From an uncultured Eubacteriales bacterium (GTDB taxonomy: Bacteria; Bacillota; Clostridia; Christensenellales; Borkfalkiaceae), in contig CADBSX010000102.1 in NCBI GenBank assembly GCA_902797515.1, positions 1 to 6,540 of the forward strand: a stretch of DNA of 6,540 bases, written 5' to 3'. Every line of letters begins with the position of its first letter. Position 1 is the stretch's first letter. Made by a program: the position numbers and the translations under genes. The notes under the pieces were generated by a model. The model ran no database searches and had not been told where the DNA came from. It was given only the letters and a program-made list of their open reading frames with translations. Below, piece after piece: positions 1 through 6,445 of this stretch.

Positions 1-44
1 AAATATATTATATATAATGAAAAGAAAAAATTATGAAAAAACGG

Positions 45-73
45 TTTACTTTTTCGGAAAAATAGTTTATATT
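45..73 (+). promoter_or_regulatory. Probable sigma-A-type promoter of the comM-dprA-topA-trmFO operon
   Basis: TTTACT at 45-50 (4 of 6 matches to TTGACA) and TATATT at 68-73 (5 of 6 matches to TATAAT) are separated by exactly 17 bases, the optimal spacing. Transcription would start near 79-81, giving a leader of about 25 bases before the ATG at 106. The surrounding 1-90 stretch is strongly AT-rich compared with the genes, as expected for a promoter region. The spacer begins within a small palindrome, TTTTTC-G-GAAAAA (50-62), which could be an operator half or chance. No riboswitch or attenuator fits in so short a leader. The call rests on motif reading only. Confidence 0.66.
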
Positions 74-105
74 AGATAGGACATTGTAAAGCGGACGGAA
101 GAAAA

Positions 106-1623
106 ATGTTATCGAAAACGGTCGGATATTCCCTGACGGGGCTTATAGGAAACGCGATAGACGTCGAGGTGGACGTGAATTTCGGTATGCCGAAGTTCGA
201 GATAGTAGGCCTTCCCGACGCGTCTGTAAAAGAATCGAAAGAGAGAGTCTGTTCCGCGATAAAGAACAGCGGAAAAAGGTTTCCGAACCACAGGATAACG
301 GTCAATCTCGCGCCCGCCGATATACGGAAAGAGGGATCCGGGCTCGATCTTCCGATCGCGCTCGGCATAATCAAGTCCGACGGAGCGACTCGTATGGGCG
401 ACACTTCGTCCACCGTGCTTATAGGCGAACTTTCGCTCGACGGCTCGGTGAGGGGCGTAAACGGAATACTTCCTATGCTTATTTCCGCGAAAGAAAACGG
501 TTTTAAAGAGGCGGTCGTTCCCGCCTCCAACGCAAAAGAAGGCAGTTTCATAAAGGGAATAAAGATATACAAGGCGAGATCGCTCAAGGACGTCTGCGCG
601 CATTTCGAGGGAACGCAGCTTCTTCCCGAAGTCGAAACGGCGGACTATAAAGACCTGTATTCGGAAACGGAATACGCGAGCGATTTGAAATACGTAAAGG
701 GGCAGTACGCGGCTAAGCGCGCGCTCGAAGTCGCGGTGAGCGGCAATCATAATATGATAATGGTAGGCCCGCCCGGCGCGGGAAAGACCATGCTCGCGAA
801 ATGTATTCCCTCTATTATGCCGGAGATGAGTTTCGGCGAGGCGCTTGAAACCACGAAGATACACAGCGTCGCGGGAATACTCGCGAAAGAGGGCATAGTT
901 TTAAACAGACCGTTCATGACTCCGCATCACACCGCGTCTAACGTCGCTTTGGTCGGCGGCGGCTCGGATTCCAAACCGGGGATAATAAGTCTCGCGCACA
1001 ACGGCGTACTGTTTTTGGACGAAATGCCCGAATATACGCGGGCGATGCTCGAAAGTCTGCGTCAGCCTCTCGAAGACAGAGTGATAACCGTTTCGAGGGC
1101 GAAAGCGAACGTCAGTTATCCGGCGAATTTTATGCTCGTCGGAAGTATGAATCCCTGTCCTTGCGGCTATTACGGCTCGGCAAACGGCACGTGCAACTGC
1201 ACGGCGTTGCAGATACAGAAATACAAGGCGAAAGTTTCGGGACCTCTTCTCGACAGAATGGATATAAGAGTAATAGTTGACGGCGTGAAATACGACGATT
1301 TAACGGGCGACGCCGACGCCGAGAGTTCCGCGGAAGTAAGGCGGAGAGTGAACGCCGCGAGAAAGATCCAACTCGAAAGGTTCAAAGACGACGGGATAAC
1401 GACGAACGGCGAGATGGGCGAAAAGCATATAAAGAAGTACTGCGTTTTGTCGGACGAGTGCGAAGGGCTTTTGCGCGGCGCGTTCGAGATGCTTAAACTT
1501 TCCGCCCGCGCGAGGAGCAGGATAATAAAGGTCGCGCGGACGATAGCGGACATGAGCGGGAGCGAGAATATAGAAGAGCCGCATATTTTGGAGGCGATAA
1601 GTTACAGGAGCGACGAGGTATGA
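106..1623 (+). CDS. comM: ComM/YifB-family Mg-chelatase-like AAA+ ATPase
   Basis: 505-residue cytoplasmic ATPase of the YifB/ComM family, at the usual family length. In order: an N-terminal ChlI domain with Lon-protease-like fold (about residues 20-142), an AAA+ Mg-chelatase core (about 190-395) and a C-terminal Mg-chelatase helical domain (about 403-500). Visible motifs are Walker A GPPGAGKT at 221-228, Walker B LFLDE at 302-306, the family signature LRQPLEDR, and MNPCPCGY at 348-355 followed by TCNC, which puts four cysteines at 351, 353, 363 and 365, possibly a metal site. In Gram-negative bacteria ComM is a hexameric helicase that promotes branch migration during natural transformation; its role in Firmicutes is less clear. 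Despite the name of its fold it is not expected to insert magnesium into porphyrin. The start is the first ATG after the promoter, preceded by a weak GGAAG four bases upstream. It is the first operon gene and its TGA overlaps the dprA ATG. The family call is firm; the helicase role is inferred. Confidence 0.95.
   Translation: MLSKTVGYSLTGLIGNAIDVEVDVNFGMPKFEIVGLPDASVKESKERVCSAIKNSGKRFPNHRITVNLAPADIRKEGSGLDLPIALGIIKSDGATRMGDTSSTVLIGELSLDGSVRGVNGILPMLISAKENGFKEAVVPASNAKEGSFIKGIKIYKARSLKDVCAHFEGTQLLPEVETADYKDLYSETEYASDLKYVKGQYAAKRALEVAVSGNHNMIMVGPPGAGKTMLAKCIPSIMPEMSFGEALETTKIHSVAGILAKEGIVLNRPFMTPHHTASNVALVGGGSDSKPGIISLAHNGVLFLDEMPEYTRAMLESLRQPLEDRVITVSRAKANVSYPANFMLVGSMNPCPCGYYGSANGTCNCTALQIQKYKAKVSGPLLDRMDIRVIVDGVKYDDLTGDADAESSAEVRRRVNAARKIQLERFKDDGITTNGEMGEKHIKKYCVLSDECEGLLRGAFEMLKLSARARSRIIKVARTIADMSGSENIEEPHILEAISYRSDEV
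1606..1623 (+). promoter_or_regulatory. dprA ribosome binding site and ATGA coupling junction
   Basis: AGGAG at 1606-1610 lies nine bases before the dprA ATG at 1620, inside the last comM codons; a second weaker GAGG sits at 1615-1618. The dprA ATG shares the bases ATGA with the comM TGA stop, a classic translational-coupling overlap. It fixes the dprA start and implies the two proteins are made together. Confidence 0.8.
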
Positions 1624-2699
1624 TACTTTCTGACGAAGAGATAGCGGCGGTCTTTATCGACACGTTGCCCGATCTCGAAAACAAGAAGAAGAGGGCTCTT
1701 TTCGGTCTGTTTGACAAGCCGTCCGAAGTTTTGGACGCAGGGAAGGAAACTCTTTTAAAGGCGACTGACGAAAAGACGGCGGCGGAGATATATAAAAAAG
1801 CGCGCGACGCTTCCTATATAAAAGCCGCAGTTAAAAAAGCGACCGCTTCGGCGGACGGAGTTATAGCGCTCGGCTCTGAAAAATATCCGGAAGAACTCGC
1901 GGAAACGCCCGTCCCGCCCCTCGTTTTGTATTACGCCGGAAACGCGGAACTTCTGAAAGGCAAAAAGATAGCGGCGGTCGGATCGAGAAAGACGTTGCCG
2001 CAGTACCTGAAAACGGTTACCGAAACGATCGGACGGATCACCGAGGCAGGGATAACGGCGGTCACGGGAATAGCCGACGGCGCGGACAGCGCGGCGATAG
2101 AAGGCGGGCTGAAAAACGGCAGGATAATATCCGTGCTCCCCGGCGGTCTGGATAAACTCAGTCCTAAGAACAAAAAGGGACTTATGGACGAGATAGTAAA
2201 GAAAGGTCTCGTCGTGACCGAGTGTTCGGGCGGAACGGAAACGAGGCAGTATTCCTATCCCGTGAGGAACAGGATAATCGCAGGGCTCGCGGCGGCGACG
2301 CTTATAGTCAGCGGCGAAGAGGACAGCGGCGCGAGATACACCGCCGAATACGCGGCGGAATACGGAAGAGAAGTTATGTGCTTTCCTTACGGTTTAGGCG
2401 TTCCGTCGGGCGAACTTTGCAAGAGCCTCGTAAAAAGGGGCGCGAAACTCGTCGAAACGGCGGAGGACGTCGCGGAAATTCTCGGAATATCGCTTAAAGA
2501 GAAAGCGGCGATAACGTTGTCCGAAAAAGAGAGGCTCGTTTACGACGCGGTGAAAAACGGAATAAATCGTGCGGACAAAATAGTGGAAAAGACGGGACTT
2601 AAAATTTACGAACTGATGCCCGTTCTCGGAATGCTCGAACTGAAAGGACTTACCGTAAGGAATACGAGCGGAGAAATAGAAACGATAAAGAACTTATAA
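1620..2699 (+). CDS. dprA: DNA-processing protein DprA/Smf, divergent
   Basis: 359-residue cytoplasmic protein with the DprA layout: a short helical SAM/HhH-like N-terminus (about 1-80), the Rossmann-fold DNA-binding core (about 85-285) and a C-terminal winged-helix domain (about 300-357). DprA binds incoming single-stranded DNA, protects it and loads RecA during transformation. Family landmarks present are EKYPEELAE followed by PPLVLYYAGN, VGSR at 120-123, a glycine-rich TGIADGADSAA at 149-159, LPGGLD, and RNRIIAG at 216-222, the strongest signature. Several usually conserved positions differ. The histidine of the SG-A-GID-AH motif is Ile160 and the Ile of GID is Ala155. SGSL-TA reads SGARYTA at 236-242. 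The GTN motif before LI--GA is not evident (LCKSLVKRGA instead). The reading frame is clean and codon use matches its neighbours, so this is divergence, not decay. It overlaps comM and is 13 bases from topA. The family call is firm; full biochemical activity is not certain. Confidence 0.92.
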   Translation: MILSDEEIAAVFIDTLPDLENKKKRALFGLFDKPSEVLDAGKETLLKATDEKTAAEIYKKARDASYIKAAVKKATASADGVIALGSEKYPEELAETPVPPLVLYYAGNAELLKGKKIAAVGSRKTLPQYLKTVTETIGRITEAGITAVTGIADGADSAAIEGGLKNGRIISVLPGGLDKLSPKNKKGLMDEIVKKGLVVTECSGGTETRQYSYPVRNRIIAGLAAATLIVSGEEDSGARYTAEYAAEYGREVMCFPYGLGVPSGELCKSLVKRGAKLVETAEDVAEILGISLKEKAAITLSEKERLVYDAVKNGINRADKIVEKTGLKIYELMPVLGMLELKGLTVRNTSGEIETIKNL

Positions 2700-2703
2700 T
2701 AAC

Positions 2704-2708
2704 GGAGG
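2704..2708 (+). promoter_or_regulatory. topA ribosome binding site
   Basis: GGAGG, the strongest Shine-Dalgarno in the window, sits in the 13-base gap between the dprA stop and the topA ATG at 2713. The spacing of four bases is short but acceptable. It supports the start at 2713, which also matches the conserved family N-terminus (IVESPSKAKTIEKYLG). Confidence 0.75.
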
Positions 2709-2712
2709 TTAT

Positions 2713-5007
2713 ATGCAACTTATTATTGTGGAATCGCCGTCCAAGGCGAAGACGATCGAAAAATACCTCGGAGGAAAATATAAAGTCGATGCGAGCGGCG
2801 GACACGTGAGGGATCTTCCCGAAAAGAGGCTCGGCGTAAACGTAGTGAAGAATTTCGAGCCGAATTACGTCATATCGCCCGACAAAAAGGAAGTTATTAA
2901 AAGGCTGAAAGAAAAGGCGGCGAAAGCGGATAAGATATATCTCGCGACAGACCCCGACCGCGAGGGCGAGGCGATAAGTTGGCATCTTAAAGAAGTCCTC
3001 GAACTCGGCGACAACGCGAGGAGGATAGAATTCAACGAGATAAGCGCGAGGGCGGTCAACGAGGCTCTCGCGCATCCGAGAGATATAAATTATTGTCTTG
3101 TCGATTCTCAGCAGGCGAGGCGCGTACTCGACAGGCTCGTCGGTTACAAGTTAAGTCCTCTTCTCTGTAAGAGGATAAAGAGCGGACTGTCGGCGGGAAG
3201 AGTTCAGTCGGTCGCCCTTCGGATAATCGTTGACAGGGAAAGGGAAATACTCGCGTTTATTCCCGAAGAATACTGGAATTTAACTCTTTCCGTAAAAGTC
3301 GGCAAGACGGAATTTTCCGCTCTTCTCGTCGAAAAGAACGGAAAGAAGTATAAACCGAGCGACGAAGAAGAGGCGGAAAAAGCGGAAAGGGAAGTCTTAT
3401 CTATAGGCGCGACCGTTTCGGAAATAAAGGAAACCAAGACCAAAAGCCACGCGCTCCCGCCTTTCACGACTTCGACGATGCAACAGGACGCGTCTGCGAA
3501 ACTCAATATGTCCGCGCCGACCTGTATGCAGGTCGCGCAGCACCTTTACGAGGGCGTGGAAACGAGCGACGGGCATATCGCTTTCGTGACCTATATCAGA
3601 ACGGATTCGGTCAGAGTGTCGTTCGAGGCGCAGAAAGAGGCGAGGGCGTATATAGCCGAGAATTACGGAAAGGAATACGTTCCCGAAAAACCGAATTTCT
3701 ACAAATCCAAAAAGAACGCGCAGGACGCGCACGAGGCTATAAGACCTATAGACGTTTCAATGACGCCGGAAAGGGCTAAAAATTACCTCGATAAAAATCA
3801 CTATAACCTCTATAAACTTATCTACGAGAGGTATATAGCGTCGCAGATGAGCGAGGCGGAATACACGTTGAAACAGGTTTCTCTCTCTTCCGGCGAATAC
3901 GTTTTCAGAGCGGGCGGAAGAAAAGTCGATTTCAAGGGCTATACCGCCGTTTACGATTATCATTTCGGCGAAACGACCGAGGACGGCGATTCGGTGAGAG
4001 TCGTTCCGGAACTTACGAAAGGTCAGAGGTTCGACTCGCCGAAGATAAATAAGGAAAAGAAATTCACCAAGCCCCCCGTCCGTTTCACCGACGCGAGCCT
4101 TATAAGGACAATGGAAGAAAAGGGGATAGGCAGACCTTCCACTTACGCGACCATACTTTCGGTTCTCGCGAAGAGGAAGTACACCAAAAAAGAGGGCAAA
4201 AACCTCGTTCCGACCGAGATCGCGTTCGAGATAACGGATATGCTCGTAAAATACTTTCCGGACGTTATGGACGTTTCGTTCACGGCGAATATGGAAGACA
4301 AACTCGACGATATAGAAAACGGCGGAGACTGGCATAAACTTATAGCCGATTTCTACGGACCTTTTCACGACAAATTGTCTTTCGCGACGACCGACGGCGA
4401 CGAAAAGACGGATATACCGTGCGACAAGTGCGGCGCGCCTATGATACGGAAAAACGGCAGGTACGGGAAATTCCTCGCCTGTTCGAGATATCCCGAATGC
4501 TCGAACATAAAGTCGGAAAACGAAGAGGTGTCCGACGTAAAATGCGACAAGTGCGGCGCGATGATGGTGTATAAGACGGGCAGATACGGGAAATTCCTCG
4601 CTTGCCCGAACTATCCCGAATGCTCGAACATAAAGCCGATCGACGAAGAGAAATCGACCGAAAAATGCGAGAAGTGCGGCTCGCCTATGGTGATAAAGAA
4701 AGGTAAATTCGGGAAATACCTTCAATGCGTGAACTGCAAGGAAACGAGAAGTCTGACCGAGAAGATGGGCGTATGCCCCGAATGCGGAAAGCCTACGCAG
4801 AAAATGACTTCCAAAACGGGAAAGGTGTTTTACGGCTGTTCAGGATATCCCGAGTGCAATTTTATGAGCTGGGATATGCCGCTCGCGGAAAAATGCCCGA
4901 AATGCGGCGGATATCTCGTTCTCGCGAAAGACGGGAAGACCAAAAAATGCCCGAATAAGGATTGCGGATACAAAAGCGGCAGATCGGGCGATAAAAAGGC
5001 GGAATAA
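2713..5007 (+). CDS. topA: DNA topoisomerase I (type IA) with five zinc ribbons
   Basis: 764-residue type IA topoisomerase; it relaxes negatively supercoiled DNA by cutting one strand through a 5'-phosphotyrosine link and passing the other. The TOPRIM domain is N-terminal (about 1-130), with metal and acid residues Glu7 (VESPSK) and Asp80, Asp82 and Glu84 in TDPDREGE. The gate/cleavage domains follow (about 135-560), containing LSAGRVQSVALR and the catalytic Tyr294 in TYIRTDS. The segment ASLIRTMEEKGIGRPSTYATI is also typical. The C-terminal 200 residues hold five Cys4 zinc ribbons: C570/573/590/596, C611/614/631/637, C652/655/672/675, C688/691/709/715 and C728/731/746/751. These bind single-stranded DNA, and in E. 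coli also RNA polymerase. Ribbons 1 and 2 are near-duplicates at DNA level. The gene lies between dprA and trmFO, the conserved Firmicutes order. No residue needed for catalysis is missing, and identification is secure. Confidence 0.98.
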   Translation: MQLIIVESPSKAKTIEKYLGGKYKVDASGGHVRDLPEKRLGVNVVKNFEPNYVISPDKKEVIKRLKEKAAKADKIYLATDPDREGEAISWHLKEVLELGDNARRIEFNEISARAVNEALAHPRDINYCLVDSQQARRVLDRLVGYKLSPLLCKRIKSGLSAGRVQSVALRIIVDREREILAFIPEEYWNLTLSVKVGKTEFSALLVEKNGKKYKPSDEEEAEKAEREVLSIGATVSEIKETKTKSHALPPFTTSTMQQDASAKLNMSAPTCMQVAQHLYEGVETSDGHIAFVTYIRTDSVRVSFEAQKEARAYIAENYGKEYVPEKPNFYKSKKNAQDAHEAIRPIDVSMTPERAKNYLDKNHYNLYKLIYERYIASQMSEAEYTLKQVSLSSGEYVFRAGGRKVDFKGYTAVYDYHFGETTEDGDSVRVVPELTKGQRFDSPKINKEKKFTKPPVRFTDASLIRTMEEKGIGRPSTYATILSVLAKRKYTKKEGKNLVPTEIAFEITDMLVKYFPDVMDVSFTANMEDKLDDIENGGDWHKLIADFYGPFHDKLSFATTDGDEKTDIPCDKCGAPMIRKNGRYGKFLACSRYPECSNIKSENEEVSDVKCDKCGAMMVYKTGRYGKFLACPNYPECSNIKPIDEEKSTEKCEKCGSPMVIKKGKFGKYLQCVNCKETRSLTEKMGVCPECGKPTQKMTSKTGKVFYGCSGYPECNFMSWDMPLAEKCPKCGGYLVLAKDGKTKKCPNKDCGYKSGRSGDKKAE
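4420..4638 (+). repeat. Intragenic direct repeat encoding topA zinc ribbons 1 and 2
   Basis: The segments 4420-4515 and 4543-4638 are in-frame direct repeats offset by 123 bases (41 codons). Hand alignment gives 78 of 96 identical bases (about 81 percent), including shared codons across YGKFLA, YPECSNIK and CDKCGA. Ribbon 3 (from 4666, again 123 bases on) keeps the spacing but is more diverged. This is consistent with tandem duplication or gene conversion within the tail; selection on the motif explains part of the identity. Confidence 0.75.
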
Positions 5008-5010
5008 AAA

Positions 5011-6321
5011 ATGAAGACCGTAAAGATAATAGGCGGCGGGCTCGCGGGGAGCGAGGCGGCGTATTACCTCGGTAAAAAAGGATACGACGTAAAACTTTAC
5101 GATATAAAGCCGAACTCTTTCACGCCCGCGCATAAAGACGTAAATTACGGGGAACTCGTATGCTCGAACTCTCTTAAAAGCAACGACGTTTACGGAAACG
5201 CCTGCGGACTTTTAAAAGAGGAAATGCGCGTTCTCGGTTCGATGGTGATAGCGGTCGCGGACGAAACGAGAGTGCCGGCGGGCAACGCGCTCGCCGTTGA
5301 CAGAGTTTCTTTCGCGAAGGGGATAACGGAAAGGCTGAAAAGCCTCGGCAATATCGAGTTTATCTGCGAAGAAGTCGAAGAAACGGACCTTTCCGAAAAC
5401 GTCATCTTCGCGACCGGACCGTTAACGACCGAGAAACTCGGCGGATTTATCCGCGAGACGTTCGGCGGCGGATATTATTTTTACGACGCCGCCGCGCCGA
5501 TAATTTCGGGCGACAGCATAGATTTTTCGGAGGCGTTCGTATCGGACAGATACGGCGCGGCGGGCGAGGGCGATTACGTCAACTGCCCGATAGACGAAGA
5601 GGGATATAAGAAGTTTTACCGCGAACTCGTGAGCGCGGGCAGAGCGGAACTTCACTCTTTCGAGGACGTAAAGGTGTTCGAGGGCTGTATGCCCGTCGAA
5701 ATAATGGCGGAAAGGGGCGAAGACACTCTTCGGTTCGGGCCGTTAAAGCCCGTCGGGCTCACCGATCCGAAAACGGGGAAAAGACCTTACGCGTGTATGC
5801 AACTTCGCAAAGAGGACGAAGAGGGCAGAAGGTACAATATAGTCGGATTTCAGACCAACCTTTTGTTTCCCGAACAGAAACGAGTGTTTTCTATGTTCCC
5901 CGCGCTTAAAAACGCCGAATTTTTAAGATACGGAGTAATGCACAGAAATTCGTATCTTAATTCGCCCGAGATACTCTCGTCCGACTTTTCGGTGAAAGGA
6001 AAGCCGAATATCTTTTTCGCGGGACAGATGACGGGCGTCGAGGGATACGTGGAGAGCGCGGCGAGCGGACTTCTGGCGGCTATAAACGCCGATCTGCGGC
6101 TTTCGGGGCGGGAAACTCTTAAACTCGACCAAAAGACGGTGATAGGCGCGCTTTCGGAGTACGTCGCGACGAAAAATCCCGATTTCCAGCCGATGAACGC
6201 GAATTTCGGTCTGCTCGCGCCCCTTTTCGGCGCGGATCCGAGAAAGAAAGCGGAAAAGAAGAGGCTTCTCGCGGAGCGGGCTTTGGAAGAAATCAGAAAA
6301 ATTAAGGCAGGTGTCGTATAA
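5011..6321 (+). CDS. trmFO: TrmFO, folate- and FAD-dependent tRNA (uracil-54-C5)-methyltransferase
   Basis: 436-residue cytoplasmic flavoenzyme that methylates U54 of the tRNA T-loop, using methylenetetrahydrofolate as carbon donor and reduced FAD. The length is nearly the same as the B. subtilis enzyme. The N-terminal FAD-binding fingerprint is IIGGGLAGSEAA (6-17). ELVCSNSLKS carries Cys51 and EGCMPVE carries Cys226; these match the two functionally important cysteines described for B. subtilis TrmFO (53 and 226). FGPLKPVGL, the C-terminal FAGQMTGVEGYVESAASG and NANFGLL are strong family blocks. The gene starts three bases after the topA stop, with a weak AAGGCGGA inside the topA 3' end, so translation probably depends on coupling. 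The last five codons (KAGVV) and the TAA lie inside the first 143-bp repeat unit, so the extreme C-terminus may be repeat-derived. Catalytic regions are unaffected. In many Firmicutes xerC and hslVU follow; here repeats follow. Confidence 0.97.
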   Translation: MKTVKIIGGGLAGSEAAYYLGKKGYDVKLYDIKPNSFTPAHKDVNYGELVCSNSLKSNDVYGNACGLLKEEMRVLGSMVIAVADETRVPAGNALAVDRVSFAKGITERLKSLGNIEFICEEVEETDLSENVIFATGPLTTEKLGGFIRETFGGGYYFYDAAAPIISGDSIDFSEAFVSDRYGAAGEGDYVNCPIDEEGYKKFYRELVSAGRAELHSFEDVKVFEGCMPVEIMAERGEDTLRFGPLKPVGLTDPKTGKRPYACMQLRKEDEEGRRYNIVGFQTNLLFPEQKRVFSMFPALKNAEFLRYGVMHRNSYLNSPEILSSDFSVKGKPNIFFAGQMTGVEGYVESAASGLLAAINADLRLSGRETLKLDQKTVIGALSEYVATKNPDFQPMNANFGLLAPLFGADPRKKAEKKRLLAERALEEIRKIKAGVV

Positions 6322-6346
6322 ACGTCGCATTACTTCGTTTCTGCTT

Positions 6347-6394
6347 GGTTTTTGAAATTCCTACGTACGGAAAGTACGCCCCCTTTCAAAAACC
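6347..6394. other. Extended hairpin in repeat unit 1
   Basis: GGTTTTTGAAA (6347-6357) is the perfect reverse complement of TTTCAAAAACC (6384-6394), an 11-bp outer stem. Inside it CGTAC (6364-6368) pairs with GTACG (6374-6378) around a GGAAA loop; the two stems are separated by an asymmetric internal loop of 6 and 5 bases. No run of T follows the 3' arm, so it is not a canonical intrinsic terminator in the + direction; it could protect mRNA 3' ends or be a DNA cruciform. Confidence 0.75.
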
Positions 6395-6411
6395 GTCGCG
6401 AGCCTAGTACT

Positions 6412-6427
6412 GCTCGTTTCTACGAGC
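6412..6427. other. Small hairpin in the second half of repeat unit 1
   Basis: GCTCGT (6412-6417) pairs with ACGAGC (6422-6427) around a TTCT loop. GCTCG can instead pair with CGAGC at 6399-6403, so two mutually exclusive folds exist. It is followed by CCCTATGAAAG, not by a T-run, so terminator function is unsupported. Confidence 0.55.
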
Positions 6428-6445
6428 CCCTATGAAAGTTTATAA

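Larger units (their letters stand above)
6303..6445. repeat. 143-bp intergenic repeat, unit 1 (complete)
   Basis: The first copy of a directly repeated unit; period 143, from the TAAGGCAGG at 6303 to the same motif at 6446. It begins in the third base of trmFO codon 431, covers the stop codon and continues into the intergenic region. It contains an extended hairpin (6347-6394) and a second one (6412-6427). Stop codons occur in all three + frames (TAA 6319, TGA 6353, TAG 6405). No convincing gene, ribosome binding site or terminator is present. Whether its true unit boundary is at 6303, or this is a dispersed element with a boundary elsewhere, cannot be decided from two copies. Confidence 0.88.

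Noticed and set aside
7..18. Second promoter: TATAAT at 13-18 (+) or its mirror ATTATA at 7-12 (minus strand)
   Set aside because: For the + strand the -35 region would lie outside the window; on the minus strand no -35-like hexamer is found at the right spacing. The tract is AT-rich enough to give such matches by chance.
109..864. Minus-strand open frame (251 codons) opposite comM
   Set aside because: Composition is Arg/Tyr/His-rich low-meaning sequence antisense to conserved ComM domains; a shadow frame.
2222..2497. Plus-strand frame of 91 codons inside dprA
   Set aside because: Arg/Gly-rich out-of-frame reading of conserved dprA sequence without its own start signals.
3757..4725. Long minus-strand open frame (322 codons) opposite topA
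   Set aside because: It lies wholly antisense to the conserved topA zinc-ribbon and gate regions, has no family motif or ribosome binding site, and arises from the codon bias of the + strand gene.
4725..4958. Plus-strand frame of 77 codons inside topA
   Set aside because: Out-of-frame reading of zinc ribbons 3-5; basic, motif-free and without a ribosome binding site.
6347..6394. Intrinsic terminator of the operon
   Set aside because: The stem is long but AT-rich in its outer part and is followed by GTCGCGAGCC rather than a T-run; the second hairpin at 6412-6427 is followed by CCCTATG. No terminator can be supported in the window.
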